Below are positions 53,567 through 64,000 of a stretch of DNA of 64,000 nt, piece by piece; position 1 is the stretch's first letter; every line of letters starts with the position of its first letter. Made by a program: the position numbers and the translations under genes. The notes beneath the pieces were generated by a model that was not told the DNA's origin, made no database searches, and was given only the letters and a program-made list of their open reading frames with translations. Origin of the DNA: Chrysophaeum taylorii (Eukaryota; Sar; Pelagophyceae; Pelagomonadales; Pelagomonadaceae). The stretch covers positions 106,908-170,907 of the forward strand of contig JAQMWT010000238.1 of NCBI GenBank assembly GCA_029834535.1. Reading direction: 5' to 3'.

Positions 53567-54688
53567 GTTTAGTTTTGTTTTTTAAACTGTGTGTTGCACC
53601 ACGTCAAGAACCCGCACAATGCTCAAGAGTCATGAGGGCGAAAAAGCACTAGTCGTTGCCCCGCGTCGCGCACTCGCGGCTGGGTCTCTCGTTGCTCGAA
53701 TCCCGAGCGCGCGCGCTCGTTGAAGTCGCGGGCCTGTCGGCATTTGAGTCGCTCGGCGCATTACTAGCAAAGCCCCTCTCCAGAGACTGTGCGTGCTCCT
53801 CACCGTCGGCTGCAAAAGCGCGCTCCCTCCTCACACTCGAGGAGGTATACCGTATTGCTGTAGGCAGGCCCGACGACCTCGAACCCCGAGACCAATGCCC
53901 GCATTAGATTTCATTCGGCCAGGGTTTTTTTGCATGAAATCCTAGTTAGTTATAACGGACCGTCGTTGGCCACAAAACTTCACTTTCAGGGTTAAAGATT
54001 TGTGCCAGGGTACGAAAATGATTTGGCCGGGAAGGACTTGGGAGGCAATGCCGTGGAGGCAAGGTCCTTCAAGGACGCCGCGGGGCCTGCCAACAGAGCC
54101 AACGACTGTAGTTGGTTGACGTACATGGTTGGTGCGTCCCTTGAAGCGCTCAATCAGCTCTGGGGATCGCGGGCAAGATTGTCGGCCTCGGTGTCGGTCA
54201 ACGTGGCGACAACGACTGCGGCGGGGGAACCTGCGACGATGGGCCCATCTCTCGAAGGAGGGGTATGGCGTGGGAGGTAGATTCTGTTGTACTCGGGGTG
54301 TATCGCCGCGTGTGGCTTGAGCAACTCTAGCAGCTCAGGGACGTTCGGGTGCCCTTCCGACCGCTTTTTGATGGGCGCGCGTAATATCGCGCGACACGTT
54401 ACGGACATCGAGCTCGGCCTGGACTTTTGCAGTGTTATTGAACCAAGTTAAGCGGGAGTCGTTTGTGAGGTTCGGCGAGACGACGGGCTCATCGGTCGGC
54501 ACTGGGAGATTCTCGAACCTATCGCGGCGGCGACTGCGTGGGCGGTCGGACAAAGGTTGTCGAAACTCGGCGACTCGCGCTGCTCGACGCTTCCTTTCGT
54601 TCGCCGTCGGCCCAGGTTCGGTTGTGCGGCTCGGGTAGTGACTCGACCTACACGGTAGCATCGGCTTCTTGGCGATGCACTTCGCTGA
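53567..54688. other. Intergenic region with minus-strand protein-like fragments
   Basis: No complete gene. On the minus strand, 54480-54154 carries fragments in two frames (WFNNTAKVQAELDVRNVS; EGHPNVPELLELLKPHAAIH) that may be debris of a mobile-element protein, possibly a Helitron N-terminus; I cannot confirm this. The homology of the tandem array starts at about 54689. Confidence 0.4.
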
Positions 54689-55173
54689 TATACTGGTTTG
54701 AAGCCAGGCCGTCGCGCGTGCGCGTTGCGACTTCAGACCGCGAGCACCACTGACTGCGACGTTCGCCGCCAAGGGACGTACGATGGCAGCGCGGCTTTCT
54801 CGCGCAAACTTTACTACGGCCCCGATGATCGATCCTTCGAACGTGAATGCTGTGCACCCCACCACTGCGTTTTGCGGCAAGGCCATGAGCGACAGTGTTC
54901 TCGTGCAACTTCGAGAATAGGAAGTCGGCGCTCTCGTGGACGTTGATCACGATGACAAGAGGCGCGCGGGCGGAGGCGCCCGGATACAGTGGGCAAGAAT
55001 CGCGAGCAGCAAATGCGCACGGCGGCGTCTGATGTTTTCCCGCGCCGTACCTGCCTGGCGAACGCGCTCGCAGGTGACAACGGTCCGGCGCGGCGAGCGC
55101 TCGACGAGCAAAATAAAGGCCTGATGCGTAAAGGAGCCTGGTTGCATGGCGCCGCCACGCTGGGTGCGATATT

Positions 55174-55545
55174 GTGCGCGAACGCGTCTCGCCATGGCCA
55201 TTGGCCCGCCGCGATGCACTCGAAGCCTCGACATTCTTCATGACGAGCGACGAGATGAGATCCTGGCTGACAAAGCTGCGCAGAAAAGAAAGCTGCGCAG
55301 AAAAGGAAGTGCGCCGGACGCGCGTCTTGAGCGACGACAACGCCGTGGTCGATGTGGAGAGCACGAACACGCACTTCGTATGTGACGAGTGCTTCGCTGG
55401 CCTGCCCGCGCACAAGAGCCTGCGCACGAATGACGCGCGAGCGGGACAGAGGCGGAATGAGATGGTACCATGCGGACACAGGGGTGTCGTCGCACGTGCC
55501 CCGGGGCGCGTTTGCGGCGTACTACGCCAAGCAGCAGCTAGCTGA
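55174..55545 (+). pseudogene. RING-like remnant, unit 1
   Basis: Plus-strand frame with STFFMTSDEMRSWLTKLRRK, then THFVCDECFAGLPAHKS and NEMVPCGH, which looks like part of a RING or related zinc motif. The next part (HVPRGAFAAYYAKQQLAERR, about 55485-55555) is in another frame. In unit 2 the same region has a different indel pattern, so the frame is not kept. Probably a decayed gene. Confidence 0.35.
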
Positions 55546-55925
55546 GCGGAGGATTGTGGCCGAGCTCGAAACGAGGTTCTTGATAGGCGCGTCCAGGCAG
55601 AAGCTCAGCGGACCGCGGTGCTGCACAACAGAACCTGGCGGGAGACTGCAGGCTTGATGGGCCAGTGCGGACGGCAGCAGCTGCCCGAGCCTGGCGCGCA
55701 GACCGGCCGCTCAGTCTCAGACATCTCTCCTTTTCTGACTAGGCAACTAGAGACCCCCACAGACACAGACACAGACACAGACATTTCGCTGAGTCGCTTA
55801 TTAAGTAAGATTCACGCCGACGTGCAGTTTGCGTCGAATGCGCGAGCTCGGGACTGCTCAGCAGAACCCGGCGGTGTGTGTGTGTGTGTGTGTGCTTTGC
55901 TCGTTGTTTTTGTTTGTTTCCGACG

Positions 55926-56792
55926 CTATCGGCGAGGGGGTGCGACGGGGAAGAGGGCATCGAGTGGCTTCTCGGTTGTGACGAGATCAGACTCCACGTC
56001 GTTGTCGATCGCCGCCTCGCCCGATGGCGATTCGGCGACGAGCGGCTCGCGTTGGATACCGTCTCGTCGGTGGCATCGGCCGTCTGGCGCGTCCGTCGCC
56101 TCGGGTGCGCGTGTCGCGGCTGTGCGTTGCGCTGAGATGCTGACCGTCATCTCGGCGAAGAAGGTTTCGTCATCTTCGTCCGTGAGGATCCTCTGCTGCA
56201 CGCAACACGGGCAAACGTAGGTATTGCCCTCGCGCGGGTCGCAGAGGCACGAAAGGCAGAGGGCCGCTTCGCAGCACGTCGGGCGACGCGCCGACTCGTC
56301 GAGGTCATCAAAGCAGATGGCGCATTTCAGAGGTTCGTCGGCCGAATCTTCGGCGTAGGCGGTCGTCGCCTCGACGGGCGGCGCAACCATCTCGCAGCTC
56401 GTGTGGCCGAGCGTCGCGCGCATCTCTTCGATCTGAGCTCGGGTATCGGCGAGCGCGGCCTCGGCTTGGAGGCACGATTCCGTCTTTCGGTCGACCTCCT
56501 CCTCGAGGCGAACGAGGTCCTCCATCAGTTGGTCGTTCTTTTTTTGCTGGCCGCGGGCGTGCTCCTCGGCGTCGCGCAGGAGCTGCTTGAGATGCGCGTT
56601 TTCTTCTTTGAGAGCGCGCACGTCCGCGTCGTCGACGCCGTAGTCGTCCGAGACAAGTGGCACGAAGACTCCGAGGCCGGCGCGGTCGCCGTTCTCGAAG
56701 CGGACCGGAGAACGGCGCTTGCGCTGCTGGCGGATCGCAGCGGCGTCCTTGGTGGTACCGAAGCGCGCGATGAGTTCCGAGACGTTCGGCAT
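55926..56792 (-). CDS. Coiled-coil RING-finger protein, copy 1
   Basis: 288 codons from ATG 56792 (MPNVSELIARFGTTKDAAAI). The frame is open further upstream but this Met fits best. A basic segment (RQQRKRRSPVRFENGD) leads to a coiled coil (about 65-130; VRALKEENAHLKQLLRDAEE, EDLVRLEEEVDRKTE). A Cys-rich RING-type domain follows: Cys157-x2-Cys160, Cys173/174, Cys179, Cys182, Cys184, Cys194 and Cys197 (LKCAICFDDLDE ... YVCPCC). The usual His is not visible; Cys takes its place. RING domains usually act as E3 ubiquitin ligases. The C-terminal part is acidic and polar. Copies 2 and 3 of the tandem array carry the same gene. Confidence 0.8.
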   Translation of the reverse strand: MPNVSELIARFGTTKDAAAIRQQRKRRSPVRFENGDRAGLGVFVPLVSDDYGVDDADVRALKEENAHLKQLLRDAEEHARGQQKKNDQLMEDLVRLEEEVDRKTESCLQAEAALADTRAQIEEMRATLGHTSCEMVAPPVEATTAYAEDSADEPLKCAICFDDLDESARRPTCCEAALCLSCLCDPREGNTYVCPCCVQQRILTDEDDETFFAEMTVSISAQRTAATRAPEATDAPDGRCHRRDGIQREPLVAESPSGEAAIDNDVESDLVTTEKPLDALFPVAPPRR

Positions 56793-57130
56793 GGTTTTGC
56801 GCGGGATCTGGCTGTTGTTGTTTTTGTTTCGACTACCTAGTGTAGTTGCCTTGACGTCAAAGAAGAAGTTTACGAACATACTGCCTTGCATACAAAGTAA
56901 TATAGGATTTCTCGTAACACTAGCACTTCGGAACATTGAACATCCCTGTTCCAGAAAGTCCTGCGTCCAACGGATCGAACATCTCTCTCGTCCGTGCTTC
57001 TTTGGGCTTGGTCGATGGCGCGCGCCAGGCGCCGCTTAGGCCAAGCGCCACATAGGCCAAGCGCCCTGCCGCGGGCTATCTTAAAACATAAATATGTTGT
57101 CTGAGAGATGTTGGCATTCCGCGCGGTGTG

Positions 57131-57568
57131 ATGTTGAGAGATATGACTCGGACGGCGGGCGCGGCCGACACTCGGCGATGCCTTTTCGAGCGGTTCGTCG
57201 AAGTGCGTCCCTGGCCACAAGAAGTTCGACTCGGGTTCTCTGCGTCGGTCCACGAGCTTTGGGACGTCGCTGTTCGCTGTTCCGAGTCCTTGTGCCCAGA
57301 TTTGTCCTGGGATTCGTCGAGCTTTCGATTTGGACGCGTCGCGATAGAGGACATGGACGCGCGAGGCGCTCGTTGCTGGGAACTCTGCGCCCTCGAGGCG
57401 CTCGAGGCTCTAGTCCGCGACGCCTTGATCAATGGAGAACCATTTGCCCACGAGAGTCGGGCTTTGAGGCCGCGCACCTCGTCGACGCGCGCTCTCCCCC
57501 GATTCGAACGATCATCGCGGAGATCGGGACGATCGAGCGCAAGCGCCGAGCACGATGCTCGATGGTAG
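57131..57568 (+). CDS. Hypothetical protein, array copy 1
   Basis: Plus frame from ATG 57131, divergent from the RING gene. The first ~105 residues look protein-like (RRCLFERFVEVRPWPQEVRL, LWDVAVRCSESLCPDLSWDS, LCALEALEALVRDALINGEP). After about 57490 the frame differs between copies because of a 7-bp indel, so the end is uncertain. A later frame (57924-58121, PRLHRECVESLFRRDETLAD) might be a further exon. No family recognised. Confidence 0.4.
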   Translation: MLRDMTRTAGAADTRRCLFERFVEVRPWPQEVRLGFSASVHELWDVAVRCSESLCPDLSWDSSSFRFGRVAIEDMDARGARCWELCALEALEALVRDALINGEPFAHESRALRPRTSSTRALPRFERSSRRSGRSSASAEHDARW

Positions 57569-59676
57569 AATTCTGGAAACAGACACGCTCAAGACCTGAT
57601 CGATCGGTCTGCTCGTCGGCGGTGGAGGCAGCTTTATGTCGAGGCTGCGACCGCTTAAACTCGATTCGTCGATCGAAGCGCGCGGCCGCTTCGGAATGTG
57701 CAGGTGCTCGATTAAAAAAAACAATTTGGCGACTCGTGGGGTTTCGCTGTCCAGGCGTTGCTTTGCACTCTGGCCCCTTCTTCCACACGCTCTGCAGCCT
57801 GCTGCGGCCTGCGCCGTTGCTGTTTCAATGCTTCCACACGACGCGCCAGAGCCCAATTGTCGGAGAAGACGTCGTGCGCCCGCGATTGACGACGACGACT
57901 GCTAGACCAAGCCTGCGATCTCGGTGCTCACGGAGATACCTCGCTTGCACCGAGAGTGCGTCGAGTCGCTCTTTCGCAGAGACGAGACTCTGGCGGACGA
58001 GTCCCATGGGCACTTTGACGACTACCTCTGCGTCCCACTCTCGAGTCCGCAACACGATAGCGCGTGGCTACTTAGCTTCGTAGCTAGATGTGACCTACCG
58101 CGCGCTACGATAACTAACTAACTAACTAACGAACTGACTTCAGACCTCTCCCGAGCATGGGAGCCAGGCCGGACAGGCAGGTGCCGATCCGGAATCACAG
58201 AGGAAAATCACGATAACTGATACTAAAACGTGGCTAGGCATAAGCGCAGGTCGGTCTGACGCCGCTATCCTGGCACATACGAATTTCATTTCCGTCGGCC
58301 GAGAGTCGAAGATTGGCGGCGGCCGTCGGTTGTCTGCCAGTGGCCCAGCTCTTTGGGGACTCGAGCGACCGACGTACAGTGCCCGGAGGCCACCTACTCT
58401 TGGGCACCCCGCGGGAGAGTCGACCGAAGAAACGGCACAGAACAGAACTCCGTGGCAAGATTGCATCCAGGTCGTCGCGCGTGAGCGACCTGGATTCAGA
58501 CCGCGAGCACCACTGACTGCAACGTTCGCCCAAAGGGACGTACGATGGCAGCGCGGCTTCTTTCTCGCGCAAACGTGACTGCGACGACCCTGATGATCGA
58601 TCCTCCGAACACCCAACCACTGCGCATTGCGGCAAGGCCATGAACGACAGTGTTCTCGTGCAACTTCGAGAAGAGAAAAAGTCGACGCTCTCGTGGACGT
58701 TGATCACGATGACAAGAGGCGCGCGGGTAGAGGCGCCCGGATACAGCGGACCAGAATCGCGAGCACAAGCGCACGGCGGCGTCTGATGTTTTCCCGCGCC
58801 GTACCTGCCTGGCGAACGCGCTCGCAGGTGACAACGGCACGGCGTGGCGCGCGCTCGACGAGCAAAATAAAGGCTTGATGCGCCAAGGAGCTTGACTGCA
58901 TGGCGCCGCCACGCTGGGTGCGATATTGTGCGCGAACGCGTCTCCCCGCCGCGATGCACTCAAAGCCTCGACATTCTTCATGACGAGCGACGAGATGAGA
59001 TCCTGGCTGACAAAGCTGCGCAGAAAAGGAAGTGCACCGGACGCGCGTCTTGAGCGACGACAACGCCGTGGTCGATGTGGAGAGCACGAACACGCACTTC
59101 TTATGCGACGAGTGCGTCGCTGGCCTGCCCGCGCACAAGAGCCTGCGCACGAATGACGCGCGAGCGGGACAGAGGCGGAATGAGATGGTACCATGCGGAC
59201 ACAGGGGTGTCGTCGCACGTGCCCCGGGGCGCGTTTGCGGCGTACTACGCCAAGCAGCAGCGCGTACTACGTCAAGCAGCAGCTAGCTGAGCGCGGAGGA
59301 TTGTGGCCGAGCTCGAAACGAGGTTCTTGATAGGCGCGTCCAGGCAGAAGCTCAGCGGACCGCGGTGCTGCACAACAGAACCTGGCGGGAGACTGCAGGC
59401 TTGATGGGCCAGTGCGGACGGCAGCTGCTGCCCGAGCCTGGCGCGCAGACCGGCCGCTCAGTCTCAGACATCTCTCCTTTTCTGACTAGGCAACTAGAGA
59501 CCCCCACAGACACAGACACAGACACAGACACAGACATTTCGCTGAGTCGCTTATTAAGTAAGATTCACGCCGACGTGCAGTTTGCGTCGAATGCGTGAGC
59601 TCGGGACTGCTCAGCAGAACCCGGCGGTGTGTGTGTGTGTGTGTGGTTTGCTCGTTGTTTTTGTTTGTTTCCGACG

Positions 59677-60543
59677 CTATCGGCGAGGGGTTGCGACGGG
59701 GAAGAGGGCATCGAGTGGCTTCTCGGTTGTGACGAGATCAGACTCCACGTCGTTGTCGATCGCCGCCTCGCCCGATGGCGATTCGGCGACGAGCGGCTCG
59801 CGTTGGATACCGTCTCGTCGGTGGCATCGGCCGTCTGGCGCGTCCGTCGCCTCGGGTGCGCGTGTCGCGGCTGTGCGTTGCGCTGAGATGCTGACCGTCA
59901 TCTCGGCGAAGAAGGTTTCGTCATCTTCGTCCGTGAGGATCCTCTGCTGCACGCAACACGGGCAAACGTAGGTATTGCCCTCGCGCGGGTCGCAGAGGCA
60001 CGAAAGGCAGAGGGCCGCTTCGCAGCACGTCGGGCGACGCGCCGACTCGTCGAGGTCATCAAAGCAGATGGCGCATTTCAGAGGTTCGTCGGCCGAATCT
60101 TCGGCGTAGGCGGTCGTCGCCTCGACGGGCGGCGCAACCATCTCGCAGCTCGTGTGGCCGAGCGTCGCGCGCATCTCTTCGATCTGAGCTCGGGTATCGG
60201 CGAGCGCGGCCTCGGCTTGGAGGCACGATTCCGTCTTTCGGTCGACCTCCTCCTCGAGGCGAACGAGGTCCTCCATCAGTTGGTCGTTCTTTTTTTGCTG
60301 GCCGCGGGCGTGCTCCTCGGCGTCGCGCAGGAGCTGCTTGAGATGCGCGTTTTCTTCTTTGAGAGCGCGCACGTCCGCGTCGTCGACGCCGTAGTCGTCC
60401 GAGACAAGTGGCACGAAGACTCCGAGGCCGGCGCGGTCGCCGTTCTCGAAGCGGACCGGAGAACGGCGCTTGCTCTGCTGGCGGATCGCAGCGGCGTCCT
60501 TGGTGGTACCGAAGCGCGCGATGAGTTCCGAGACGTTCGGCAT
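59677..60543 (-). CDS. Coiled-coil RING-finger protein, copy 2
   Basis: Same length (288 codons) and almost the same protein as copy 1; one visible change is RQQSKRR for RQQRKRR. ATG at 60543. The frame is open upstream to 60996, but that part overlaps the divergent hypothetical ORF and is not needed. All the RING-region cysteines of copy 1 are kept, which suggests selection or very recent duplication. Confidence 0.8.
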   Translation of the reverse strand: MPNVSELIARFGTTKDAAAIRQQSKRRSPVRFENGDRAGLGVFVPLVSDDYGVDDADVRALKEENAHLKQLLRDAEEHARGQQKKNDQLMEDLVRLEEEVDRKTESCLQAEAALADTRAQIEEMRATLGHTSCEMVAPPVEATTAYAEDSADEPLKCAICFDDLDESARRPTCCEAALCLSCLCDPREGNTYVCPCCVQQRILTDEDDETFFAEMTVSISAQRTAATRAPEATDAPDGRCHRRDGIQREPLVAESPSGEAAIDNDVESDLVTTEKPLDALFPVATPRR

Positions 60544-60724
60544 GGTTTTGCGCGGGATCTGGCTGTTGTTGTTTTTGTTTGGACTACCTAGTGTAGTTGC
60601 CTTGACGTCAAAGAAGAAGTTTACGAACATACTGCCTTCCATACAAAGTAATATAGGATTTCTCGTAACACTAGCACTTCGGAACATTGAACATCCCTGT
60701 TCCAGAAAGTCCTGCGTCCAACGG

Positions 60725-60759
60725 ATCGACCAAGCCCAAAGACTTTGGGCTTGGTCGAT
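60725..60759. repeat. Perfect 17-bp palindrome, unit 2 only
   Basis: ATCGACCAAGCCCAAAG (60725-60741), a single A, then its exact reverse complement (60743-60759). Unit 1 has an unrelated stretch in place of the left arm. It lies between the divergent RING and hypothetical genes and is followed by two TAGGCCAAGCGCC direct repeats. Confidence 0.95.
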
Positions 60760-60873
60760 GGCGCGCGCCAGGCGCCGCGTAGGCCAAGCGCCACATAGGC
60801 CAAGCGCCCTTGCGCGGGCTATCTTAAAACATAAATATGTTGTCTGAGAGATGTTGGCATTCCGCGCGGTGTG

Positions 60874-61335
60874 ATGTTGAGAGATATGACTCGGACGGCG
60901 GGCGCGGCCGACACTCGGCGATGCCTTTTCGAGCGGTTCGTCGAAGTGCGTCCCTGGCCACAAGAAGTTCGACTCGGGTTCTCTGCGTCGGTCCACGAGC
61001 TTTGGGACGTCGCTGTTCGCTGTTCCGAGTCCTTGTGCCCAGATTTGTCCTGGGATTCGTCGAGCTTTCGATTTGGACGCGTCGCGATAGAGGACATGGA
61101 CGCGCGAGGCGCTCGTTGCTGGGAACTCTGCGCCCTCGAGGCGCTCGAGGGTCTAGTCCGCGACGCCTTGATCAATGGAGAACCATTTGCCCACGAGAGT
61201 CGGGCTTTGAGGCCGCGCACCTCGTCGACGCGCGCTCTCCCGAACGATCATCGCGGAGATCGGGACGATCGAGCGCAAGCGCCGAGCACGATGCTCGATG
61301 GTAGAATTCTGGAAACAGACGCGCTCAAGACCTGA
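60874..61335 (+). CDS. Hypothetical protein, array copy 2
   Basis: Counterpart of 57131-57568; the first ~120 residues are the same apart from one change (EALEALV to EALEGLV). A 7-bp deletion near 61240 changes the frame, giving a different C-terminus and a later stop (61335). This shows the end of the ORF is not conserved. Confidence 0.4.
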   Translation: MLRDMTRTAGAADTRRCLFERFVEVRPWPQEVRLGFSASVHELWDVAVRCSESLCPDLSWDSSSFRFGRVAIEDMDARGARCWELCALEALEGLVRDALINGEPFAHESRALRPRTSSTRALPNDHRGDRDDRAQAPSTMLDGRILETDALKT

Positions 61336-61885
61336 TCGATCGGTCTGCTCGTCGGCGGTGGAGGCAGCTTTATGTCGAGGCTGCGACCGCTTAAACTCGA
61401 TTCGTCGATCGAAGCGCGCGGCCGCTTCGGAATGTGCAGGTGCTCGATTAAAAAAAACAATTTGGCGACGTCGCGACTCGTGGGGTTTCGCTGTCCAGGC
61501 GTTGCTTTGCACTCTGGCCCCTTCTTCCACACGCTCTGCAGCCTGCTGCGGCCTGCGCCGTTGCTGTTTCAATGCTTCCACACGACGCGCCAGAGCCCAA
61601 TTGTCGGAGAAGACGTCGTGCGCCCGCGATTGACGACGACGACTGCTAGACCAAGCCTGCGATCTCGGTGCTCACGGAGATACCTCGCTTGCACCGAGAG
61701 TGCGTCGAGTCGCTCTTTCACAGAGACGAGACTCTGGCGGACGAGTCCCATGGGCATTTTGACGACTACCTCTGCGTCCCACTCTCGAGTCCGCAACACG
61801 ATAGCGCGTGGCTACTTAGCTTCGTAGCTAGATGTGACCTACCACGCGCTACGATAACTAACTAGCTAACTATCTAACTAACTAA

Positions 61886-63976
61886 CTTCAGACCTCTCCC
61901 GAGCATGGGAGCCAGGCCGGACAGGCAGATGCCGATCCGGAATCACAGAGGAAAATCACGCTATGATAACTGATACTAAAACGTGGCTAGGCATAAGCGC
62001 AGGTCGGTCTGACGCCGCTATCCTGGCACATACGAATTTCATTTCCGTCGGCCGAGAGTCGAAGATTGGCGGCGGCCGTCGGTTGTCTTCCAGTGGCCCA
62101 GCTCTTTGGGGACTCGAGCGACCGACGTACAGTGCCCGGAGGACGTACAGTGCCCGGAGGCCACCTACTCTTGGGCACCCCGCGGGAGAGTCGACCGAAG
62201 AAACGGCACAGAACAGAACTCCGTGGCAAGATTGCATCCTGGTCGTCGCGCGTGCGCGCGGCGACCTGGATTCAGACCGCGAGCACCACTGACTGCGACG
62301 TTCGCCGCAAAGGGACGTACGATGGCAGCGCGGCTTCTTTCTCGCGCAAACGTGACTGCGACGACCCTGATGATCGATCCTCCGAACACCCAACCACTGC
62401 GCATTGCGGCAAGGCCATGAACGACAGTGTTCTCGTGCAACTTCGAGAAGAGAAAAAGTCGACGCTCTCGTGGACGTTGATCACGATGACAAGAGGCGCG
62501 CGGGCGGAGGCGCCCGGATACAGCGGACCAGAATCGCGAGCACAAGCGCACGGCGGCGTCTGATGTTTTCCCGCGCCGTACCTGCCCGGCGAACGCGCTC
62601 GCAGGTGACAACGGCACGGCGCGGCGAGCGCTCGACGAGCAAAATAAAGGCTTGATGCGCCAAGGAGCTTGACTGCATGGCGCCGCCACGCTGGGTGCGA
62701 TATTGTGCGCGAACGCGTCTCGCCATGGCCATTGGCCCGCCGCGATGCACTCGAAGCCTCGACATTCTTCATGGCGAGCGACGAGATGAGATCCTGGCTG
62801 ACAAAGCTGCGCAGAAAAGGAAGTGCGCCGGACGCGCGTCTTGAGCGACGACAACGCCGTGGTCGATGTGGAGAACACGAACACGCACTTCTTATGCGAC
62901 GAGTGCGTCGCTGGCCTGCCCGCGCACAAGAGCCTGCGCACGAATGACGCGCGAGCGGGACAGAGTGTGTGTGTGTGGTTTGCTCGTTGTTTTTGTTTGT
63001 TTCCGACGCTATCGGCGAGGGGGGGCGACGGGGAAGAGGGCATCGAGTGGCTTCTCGGTTGTGACGAGTTCAGACTCCACGTCGTTGTCGATCGCCGCCT
63101 CGCCCGATGGCGATTCGGCGACGAGCGGCTCGCGTTGGATACCGTCTCGTCGGTGGCATCGGCCGTCTGGCGCGTCCGTCGCCTCGGGTGCGCGTGTGCG
63201 CGTTGCGCTGAGATGCTGACCGTCATCTCGGCGAAGAAGGTTTCGTCATCGTCGTCCGTGAGGATCCTCTGCTGCACGCAACACGGGCAAACGTAGGTAT
63301 TGCCCTCGCGCGGGTCGCAGAGGCACGAAAGGCAGAGGGCCGCTTCGCAGCACGTCGGGCGACGCGCCGACTCGTCGAGGTCATCAAAGCAGACGGCGCA
63401 TTTCAGAGGTTCGTCGGCCGCATCTTCGGCGTAGGCGGTCGTCGCCTCGACGGGCGGCGCAACCATCTCGCAGCACGTGTGGCCGAGCGTCGCGCGCATC
63501 TCTTCGATCTGAGCTCGGGTATCGGCGAGCGCGGCCTCGGCTTGGAGGCACGATTCCGTCTTTCGGTCGACCTCCTCCTCGAGGCGAACGAGGTCCTCCA
63601 TCAGTTGGTCGTTCTTTTTTGCTGGCCGCGGGCGTGCTCCTCGGCGTCGCGCAGGAGCTGCTTGAGATGCGCGTTTTCTTTGAGAGCGCGCACGTCCGCG
63701 TCGTCGACGCCGTAGTCGTCCGAGACAAGTGGCACGAAGACTCCGAGGCCGGCGCGGTCGCCGTTCTCGAAGCGGACCGGAGAACGGCGCTTGCGCTGCT
63801 GGCGGATCGCAGCGGCGTCCTTGGTGGTACCGAAGCGCGCGATGAGTTCCGAGACGTTCGGCATGGTTTTGCGCGGGATCTGGCTGTTGTTGTTTTTGTT
63901 TGGACTACCTAGTGTAGTTGCCTTGACGTCAAAGAAGAAGTTTACGAACATACTGCCTTCCATACAAAGTAATATA
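61886..63976. repeat. Tandem array unit 3, internally deleted and cut off
   Basis: Follows unit 2 from R95. About 455 bp (equivalent to 59175-59630) are missing, with the join at GAG/TGTG next to the GT microsatellite. Homology with units 1 and 2 ends at about 63976, where AATATAGGATTTC is replaced by AATATAGAGCAAT. The remaining 24 bases of the window are unrelated. Confidence 0.9.
63009..63864 (-). pseudogene. Coiled-coil RING-finger protein, copy 3, broken
   Basis: Counterpart of copies 1 and 2 starting at ATG 63864. A T-run near 63615 is one base shorter (6 versus 7), which shifts the frame inside the coiled coil. A 3-bp deletion lies near 63680 and a 7-bp deletion near 63200 shifts the frame again after the RING domain. 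The RING cysteines remain encoded but out of frame with the start. Confidence 0.85.
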
Positions 63977-64000
63977 GAGCAATACGTAACTGAACGAAGT

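Larger units (their letters stand above)
54689..58137. repeat. Tandem array unit 1, truncated at its start
   Basis: Matches unit 2 from about 58480 onward, then continues to the R95 boundary. It lacks the first ~340 bp of the unit, including R95. It contains a plus-strand RING-like remnant, a GT/GACA microsatellite zone near 55760-55893, the minus-strand RING gene and a plus-strand hypothetical ORF. Relative to unit 2 it has a 17-bp duplication near 55280 and several small indels. Confidence 0.88.
58138..61885. repeat. Tandem array unit 2, complete 3.75 kb
   Basis: Runs from R95 (CTTCAGACCTCTCCCGAGC at 58138) to the next R95 at 61886, a period of 3,748 bp. By eye it is nearly identical to units 1 and 3 apart from small indels. 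It holds the same gene set as unit 1. A short R95-like block of about 95 bp at its start is the only part also found elsewhere in the window (26368-26459). Confidence 0.92.

Noticed and set aside
53850-53895. tRNA-like T-loop (GGTTCGAGG type) on the minus strand
   Set aside because: No acceptor, D or anticodon stems could be folded around it.
57094-58083. 329-codon plus-strand frame in array unit 1
   Set aside because: Ser/Arg-rich and disrupted in unit 2 by 7- and 8-bp indels; the neighbouring frame looks more protein-like.
62165-63601. 478-codon minus-strand frame in array unit 3
   Set aside because: A chance fusion of the RING-domain segment with antisense sequence, created by the deletion and frameshifts in unit 3.

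Overview
The window is nuclear DNA of a eukaryote, probably a flagellated unicellular alga or related protist. Two adjacent genes encode ciliary proteins: the BBSome subunit BBS9 and the transition-zone protein nephrocystin-4. The other cellular genes are typical eukaryotic ones (IBA57, tandem calponin-homology protein, THOC7, AAAP amino-acid permease, RING and leucine-rich-repeat proteins). Cellular genes are GC-rich, mostly intronless and tightly packed. The one spliced gene I could model, a transposase, has GT-AG introns of about 50 nt. I lean towards a stramenopile or haptophyte alga, but the sequence does not prove the lineage.

Layout. 1-23.5 kb is gene-dense: the 3' part of BBS9, a decayed tyrosine-recombinase (Crypton-like) element, a 7.4-kb intronless NPHP4 gene with about a dozen EF-hands inserted, a frameshifted AAAP transporter, IBA57, a CH-domain protein sharing a roughly 105-bp promoter with a multispan membrane protein, an LRR/coiled-coil protein, a Helitron-helicase scrap, an EF-hand membrane protein and a zinc-ribbon protein. 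24.8-32.3 kb holds two related Mutator-like (MULE) elements in opposite orientation, each bounded by TTA repeats. The right one carries a spliced transposase with a SWIM motif and a Tudor-like tail. THOC7 follows directly. 33-38.2 kb has no recognisable gene. 38.2-48.0 kb is a complete LTR-bounded Ty3/Gypsy retrotransposon. 48-52.8 kb contains a chromodomain scrap, a secreted cysteine-rich protein gene, a 5'-truncated LINE tail and a possible solo LTR. A DsbA/FrnE-like oxidoreductase gene lies at 53 kb. From 54.7 kb to the end is a tandem array of a 3.75-kb unit carrying a coiled-coil RING gene; the third copy is broken.

The main discovery candidate is the Gypsy element. Between its protease and reverse transcriptase, in the same reading frame, lies a DNA cytosine-5-methyltransferase-like domain with motif I, the Pro-Pro-Cys catalytic loop and an Arg-x-Arg block. 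One frame runs from the gag-like region into integrase, broken only by four stop codons, three of them at domain borders. Second is the NPHP4 gene: both ends match nephrocystin-4, but about 1,000 residues rich in EF-hands sit in the middle, suggesting calcium sensing at the ciliary transition zone. Third are the paired inverted MULEs, with their AAGTTTGGTCA subterminal arrays and TTA-repeat junctions.
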